Of a stretch of 64,000 nt of DNA, positions 59,877 through 64,000 are shown piece after piece. A program made the position numbers and the translations under genes. Where the stretch lies: positions 124,001 to 188,000 of the forward strand of contig JARVLF010000023.1 in assembly GCA_030849465.1 (NCBI GenBank). Reading direction: 5' to 3'. The notes beneath the pieces were generated by a model. It had not been told where the DNA came from. It worked only from the letters and a program-made list of their open reading frames with translations, and did not search any database. Each line of letters begins with the position of its first letter. The first letter of the stretch is position 1. This stretch comes from Moesziomyces globuligerus (Eukaryota > Basidiomycota > Ustilaginomycetes > Ustilaginales > Ustilaginaceae).

Positions 59877-62039
59877 ATGCGGCTCGCCTCGATATCCACC
59901 GCCCGCTCCGCCGCGTCTCTGCACGTTTGGCTCGCCGCCGCTCTGCTCTTGCTCGTGCTCTCGCCCGCCGCTCACTCGGCCGCAGCCTCTTCTTCCTCGT
60001 CCTCGTCCTCTTCTTCTTCCGACAAGGCCACCCACGACGGCCTCCGCAAGCTCACCGCCGCCAACTTCACCCTCACCGACCACGGCGCCTGGCTCATCGA
60101 GTTCTTCTCCCCCACCTGCAAGCACTGCAAGAAGTTCGGCGCCACCTGGAACGAGCTCTCCCAGAACAAGGACTACCTCCGCACACAGTATCCCCAGGCC
60201 CCCTTCACCCTCGCCCAGGTCGACTGCGTCGCTCAGTGGGACCTCTGCAAGGAGCAGGGCGTCACCTTCCTCCCGCGCCTCACCATCTACCAGGACGGCA
60301 AGCAGCACTCGGACGAGTACAAGGGCGACCGCAACTACCCCGAGATCTCGGCCTACATCGACAAGTTTGCTACCCAATACCGCCACGCAAAGGGCGTTGC
60401 CGACGTAGCTCAGCCCGATGCTGCAGCCAGCAAAGACGTTCAAGGCGCGGCGGCCGCAGCACCTGCCGACGCCACCACCACCACCACCACCTCGACCGCC
60501 GTATCTCCCGCTTCATCCACTGATGCTGCTGCCAACAACTCATCCCAGACCGCCCCTCCTGCTCCAGCCTCCTCCGTCGTCAAGGCAGTCGAAGAAGTTC
60601 TGCCTACCGGTCCCAACGGTCCCAACCCCAAGGGCGAGCTTCTCAGCTTCGGCTCGGCGCCCATCCAGACCAAGGAGGAGCTGCACGCCTGGCTCGACAA
60701 GTCGTCCGGTCAGGGCCCCACCTTTGTCAAGTTCTTCGCGCCGTGGTGCCCGCACTGCAAGGCCATGGCCGCTGCCTTCCAGCAGCTCAGCAGCTCCCTC
60801 AAGGGCCGCGTCAATGCGCTCCAGGTCGACTGCGAGGCCAATCGCGCCCTCTGCTCAACCTACGACATTCGCGGCTACCCCGTCCTCCGCCTCTACAACC
60901 AGGGCAACGTCAAGGAGTACAACGGCGGCAGGAACCACGACGCCATGCTCAAGTGGGTGCTCAAGGCCATCTCCACCTCGGGCCTCCGACCCGTCGCTAC
61001 CACCACCGAGCTCGCCACGCTCGCCAAGGACAACGAGGTGCTCTTCCTCTACCTCCTTTCGCCCGGCACGCCTGCCCAAGAGGTCCGCGCCGTCGAGGAC
61101 GCGGCGCAGATCCTCTTTGGTGGGCGCGCGCCCATCTTTGTCTCGTCCGAGCCCGCGCTGCTCGACCGCTACGCGAGCGCGCTGGCCCAGGACACGTCTC
61201 TCTCCCTCCCCGCCAAATCCGGCCTGCTCGTCTTCAAGGACCACTCGATCTCTGAGCCGGTCTCGGTGCTGCATCCGTCCACCTTGCGCACCAGCGACAC
61301 CTCTGGCGCGGCCGTGTACGGCGCGGAGGCGCAGTCGCAGATCTCGCGCTTCCTCTCCCAGCAGAAGTACGCGCTCGTCACCGAGCTGACCGCAGCCAAC
61401 TTTGAGGAGACGGTGCGCAATGCCGAGGATGCGCTCGTCGTCCTCGCTGCGCTCTCGGACACGCACCACGCTGGCGACGTCGCTGGCGAGTCGTCCGAGG
61501 GGATCGCGCGCAAAGATGCCGAGATCGGCGCGCTGCGTTCCGTCGCGCTCCAGTGGCGGCTCAAGAAGGCCGCTTCGACGTCGCGACAGATCGTGTTTGC
61601 GTGGATCGATGCGGATCGATGGAAGTCCCCGCTGCGCAAGCTGTACGGCGTCCAGGCGTCCGATTCGCCCTCGCTCGTGCTCGTCGATGGCAACAAGGCG
61701 CAGTACTACGATCTCGACCTCTCGAGTGGCGGCGCTGCGGATACGCACTCGTTTGGCCAGCAGTGGATCACCCCCGAGAGCGTCTTTGCAGCCATCGACA
61801 AGGTCTTGACCGGTGTCACGCCCGCAAAGTCGTCGCGTACGCTCCTGCAAAAGTCCGTCAGCGGCGCCGAGGTGTACGTCAACACTCTGATGAATGCGTG
61901 CGTCGACCATCCGATCGCAGCGTTCGGCTTCGTCTCCGTCGTCCTCGCCCTCCTCTTTGTCTACCTCGGCCGCGCGAGAAGGAGCCCCGCCTCGGCACTC
62001 CCCATGTACTCCAAGGTCTCCACCGTCAAGGCCGATTAG
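59877..62039 (+). CDS. Membrane-anchored protein disulfide isomerase (two thioredoxin domains)
   Basis: A 720-residue ER-type thiol oxidoreductase. A signal peptide is visible at about 14-40 (WLAAALLLLVLSPAAHS), then a Ser run. Thioredoxin domain a has active site C81-K-H-C84 (SPTCKHCKKFG). A Thr/Ala/Ser linker precedes domain a', with C291-P-H-C294 (APWCPHCKAM) and the cis-Pro loop RGYPVLRLY. A long C-terminal region without further CxxC motifs follows. A single membrane helix (AAFGFVSVVLALLFVYLG) and a short basic cytosolic tail end the protein, which lacks HDEL. This resembles TMX3 or yeast Eps1-type membrane PDIs. The frame opens at 59844 with TTG, and the first ATG is at 59877. No intron is evident. 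Confidence 0.9.
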   Translation: MRLASISTARSAASLHVWLAAALLLLVLSPAAHSAAASSSSSSSSSSSDKATHDGLRKLTAANFTLTDHGAWLIEFFSPTCKHCKKFGATWNELSQNKDYLRTQYPQAPFTLAQVDCVAQWDLCKEQGVTFLPRLTIYQDGKQHSDEYKGDRNYPEISAYIDKFATQYRHAKGVADVAQPDAAASKDVQGAAAAAPADATTTTTTSTAVSPASSTDAAANNSSQTAPPAPASSVVKAVEEVLPTGPNGPNPKGELLSFGSAPIQTKEELHAWLDKSSGQGPTFVKFFAPWCPHCKAMAAAFQQLSSSLKGRVNALQVDCEANRALCSTYDIRGYPVLRLYNQGNVKEYNGGRNHDAMLKWVLKAISTSGLRPVATTTELATLAKDNEVLFLYLLSPGTPAQEVRAVEDAAQILFGGRAPIFVSSEPALLDRYASALAQDTSLSLPAKSGLLVFKDHSISEPVSVLHPSTLRTSDTSGAAVYGAEAQSQISRFLSQQKYALVTELTAANFEETVRNAEDALVVLAALSDTHHAGDVAGESSEGIARKDAEIGALRSVALQWRLKKAASTSRQIVFAWIDADRWKSPLRKLYGVQASDSPSLVLVDGNKAQYYDLDLSSGGAADTHSFGQQWITPESVFAAIDKVLTGVTPAKSSRTLLQKSVSGAEVYVNTLMNACVDHPIAAFGFVSVVLALLFVYLGRARRSPASALPMYSKVSTVKAD

Positions 62040-62437
62040 CCTCCACGTTCCGTACTGTATTTCAGCCGCCACTGTGTCTGTCACCAACGCATCGTCTCTT
62101 GCAAGCATGCTTTCTGCTCCCCAGTGCTCTTCGTGTCCGTACCATGTCCGTACTGTGCCAGTGTCGTGTTCTGCTTCGGCCCTTGGCAAAGTGGGGGGCG
62201 CTTTGTTGGGTCGTGTGCAGGAGCGTCAGAAGAGGGGAATCGGGGAAAAGATGAATCGGGTCTGACGTGGACCCGGGGGAAAAGGCGAAAAAAGTATGTC
62301 CACCTCCACACATCCAAGTTGGCACGCCGGCCTGCGGCTCGAGATGTTTAGCAGTGGCTGCTGCTGCCACTTGGCCATTTCGTTGTTCCACCATCTCTAT
62401 GCTTTCCCATCGGACGGACACGACGACCTCCTGCAAG
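62040..62437. promoter_or_regulatory. PDI 3' region and GST-HIS6 promoter
   Basis: 398 bp between two plus-strand genes. An alternative in-frame ATG for the next gene lies at 62399. No repeat or RNA gene is seen. Confidence 0.45.
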
Positions 62438-63924
62438 ATGAGCGGCGGCAACACTACCGGTGATTCAGGGTCTGGGCTTGTGCTTCATCATCTGGAGCTG
62501 AGTCGATCGAACCGGATTCTATTTCTGCTCGAGGAGCTTCAGGTGCCATACCAAGTCAAGCACTACAAGCGGGACCCTACCACTCGCTTGGCGGGAGAGG
62601 ATCTTAAGCAGATCCATCCACTGGGACGTTCGCCCGTGTTGACGGATGGGGGGTTGACGATCATCGAGACGAATGCGATCGTGGCGCATCTGTTGGGCCA
62701 CTACTACGATCCGACGCGCGTATCGCTCGGTCCGCGTCTGGGCGAGCGCACCCAGGAGAGCGTCGACCTCGCCGCCTGGATCCAGTTCTCGGAAGGCTCC
62801 ATCATGCTCCATGCCATCCCGCTCTTTTACGCCATCAAAGGTGGCGCAGCAACCCACGACGGTTCCGCCGGCATCGAAAAGGTCTGCGCAAGGGGGATTC
62901 GAGCCGATCTGGAATACCTCGAAAACACGCTACTGCAGAATCAAGGTCGACTCGTCAAGGGGTACGACTTTACAGCAGCCGACTGCGCTATGCTCTACAG
63001 CGTGGATATGCTCGGTCACATCCTCGAGACGAGATCGCAGCAGTGGAGGCAGACCTTGACGATCGAGATCGGTTCGGCAACCAAGGCGTGGATGGACAAG
63101 TGCAAGCAACGTCCTGCCTTCCAAGCTGCACTGCGCAAGGAAGGCATTCCCCAAGGCCAGAACGACTGGCTGGCAGCCTTCTTCGCCGCCCCCTCGGATA
63201 AGCAGGCAAGGCGCAAGAGCCTCTTCCGGCCGTGCATCGATCTGCACGAGGGCGTGGTCAAGCAGATCGTCGGCGGTACGCTCAGCGATACGGACGGCAC
63301 GCTGCGCACCAACTTTGTCGCCACGCACGCGCCCGCGTACTTTGCCGAGCTCTACCGCACGCACAACCTCACCGGCGGCCACGTCATCAAGCTCGGTCCG
63401 CGCAACGACGAGGCGGCCACAGCGGCTCTCGCCGCCTGGCCGGGACGCCTGCACGTCGGCGGAGGCATCACGGCAGAGAATGCAAAGCTCTGGCTCGACC
63501 GTGGGGCGGAAAAGGTCATCGTCACCTCGTGGCTCTTCCCCGACTGCAAGTTCTCGCTCGAACGACTCGAGAGGCTCAGCAAGGACGTCGGTAGCGCGAG
63601 GTTGGTGGTGGATGTCAGCTGCCGAAGACGTGGAGATGCGTGGGTCGTCGCTATGAACAGGTGGCAGGACATGACGGATATGGAGGTGAACAAGGACTCG
63701 CTCGCCTTGCTCGCCAGCTACTGCGACGAATTCCTCATCCACGCCGCAGACGTAGAGGGTCTCTGCCAAGGCATCGACCAGCAACTCGTACAGAGTAAGC
63801 ACTCCCCCATCCCCATCCCCGCTTGACTACGTGTAGATGCACTGACCATGTTCTTCCTGACTGTGGCTTGTAGAGCTAGGCGAATGGGTCACCATCCCCA
63901 CCACCTACGCAGGAGGCGCTCGAC
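62438..63924 (+). CDS. HIS6: GST-HIS6 fusion protein, 3' end outside the window
   Basis: One open frame joins two enzymes. Residues 1 to about 240 are a Gtt1-type glutathione S-transferase: LELSRSNRILFLLEEL, the subfamily string YKRDPTTR...KQIHPLGRSPVL, then ETNAIVAHLL and FTAADCAMLYSVDM. Residues 262 on are HIS6/HisA, the isomerase of step four of histidine synthesis: RPCIDLHEGVVKQIVGGTLSD, GGHVIKLGPRND, LHVGGGITAENA, VIVTSWLFPDCKFS, LVVDVSCRR and LIHAADVEGLCQG. HIS6 has no Met of its own near its start. A GTAAGC intron spans 63795-63873; exon 63874-63924 gives GEWVTIPTTYAGGAR, the family continuation, and ends at a GTACGT donor. The gene continues past 64000. The ATG at 62438 has a good context; 62399 is an alternative. 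Confidence 0.92.
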
Positions 63925-64000
63925 GTACGTATAACCCTCTCTCACCCCCCTATTCTCCCCCGGATTGCTCGACACCATACTAACCTTGGATGCTCTCCTG
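63925..64000 (+). other. Second intron of GST-HIS6, cut by the window edge
   Basis: Begins GTACGT and is pyrimidine-rich. No acceptor is reached before the window ends. A GTATAA donor four bases downstream is a weaker alternative. Confidence 0.6.

Noticed and set aside
62399..62437. ATG at 62399 as the GST-HIS6 start
   Set aside because: It would add thirteen residues with no family match and has a weaker context than 62438. It cannot be fully excluded.

Overview
This is a nuclear segment of a GC-rich, gene-dense basidiomycete genome. The content points to a smut fungus (Ustilaginales type). Most genes are intronless or have one or two introns of about 60-130 nt, with GTAAGT-like donors and CTGAC branch points. 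Intergenic gaps are short. Regulators are full of Ser, Gln and Ala runs. The gene set is fungal: APSES factor, LIM-binding PTAB-like regulator, Gtt1-type GST, HIS6, Rictor/AVO3. The species cannot be fixed from this window alone.

Layout. 0.6-24.5 kb: nucleolin-like GAR2/NSR1, Nudix NADH pyrophosphatase, NEP1/EMG1 (minus), APSES factor MBP1, mitoribosomal mS34, an unrecognised PIP-box protein, molybdenum-cofactor protein CNX1/gephyrin (minus), SH3 protein (minus), mitoribosomal uL24m, an ACBD5/Atg37-like acyl-CoA-binding membrane protein (minus) divergent from PEX3, then RVB1 (minus). 24.5-30.3 kb: a gene-poor, AT-richer island built from degenerate palindromic AAGCCACCC / GGGTGGCTT elements. 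30.3-41 kb: a single reading frame that fuses ALG3 to GAA1, then TAF4, GOT1 and a Gln-rich LIM-binding co-regulator (all minus). 41-50 kb: ARS2, CBC80 (minus), SPT4, cyclin C (minus) and RCE1. 50-64 kb: ELG1/ATAD5 (minus), a small hydrophilic two-exon protein, Rictor/AVO3 (minus), a membrane-anchored two-thioredoxin-domain PDI, and a GST-HIS6 fusion that runs off the right edge.

How genes relate. Several neighbours share a pathway. ARS2 and the cap-binding subunit CBC80 are convergent, and CBC80 shares a 207 bp promoter with SPT4, next to the Mediator cyclin C. PEX3 and the ACBD5/Atg37-like gene, both peroxisomal-membrane candidates, are divergent from one 544 bp promoter. The two uninterrupted fusions (ALG3-GAA1 and GST-HIS6) and the palindromic repeat island are the most unusual items.

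Limits. All splice sites were read by eye from donor, branch, acceptor and family alignment recalled from memory. No search was run. Untranslated regions and transcription starts are not known.
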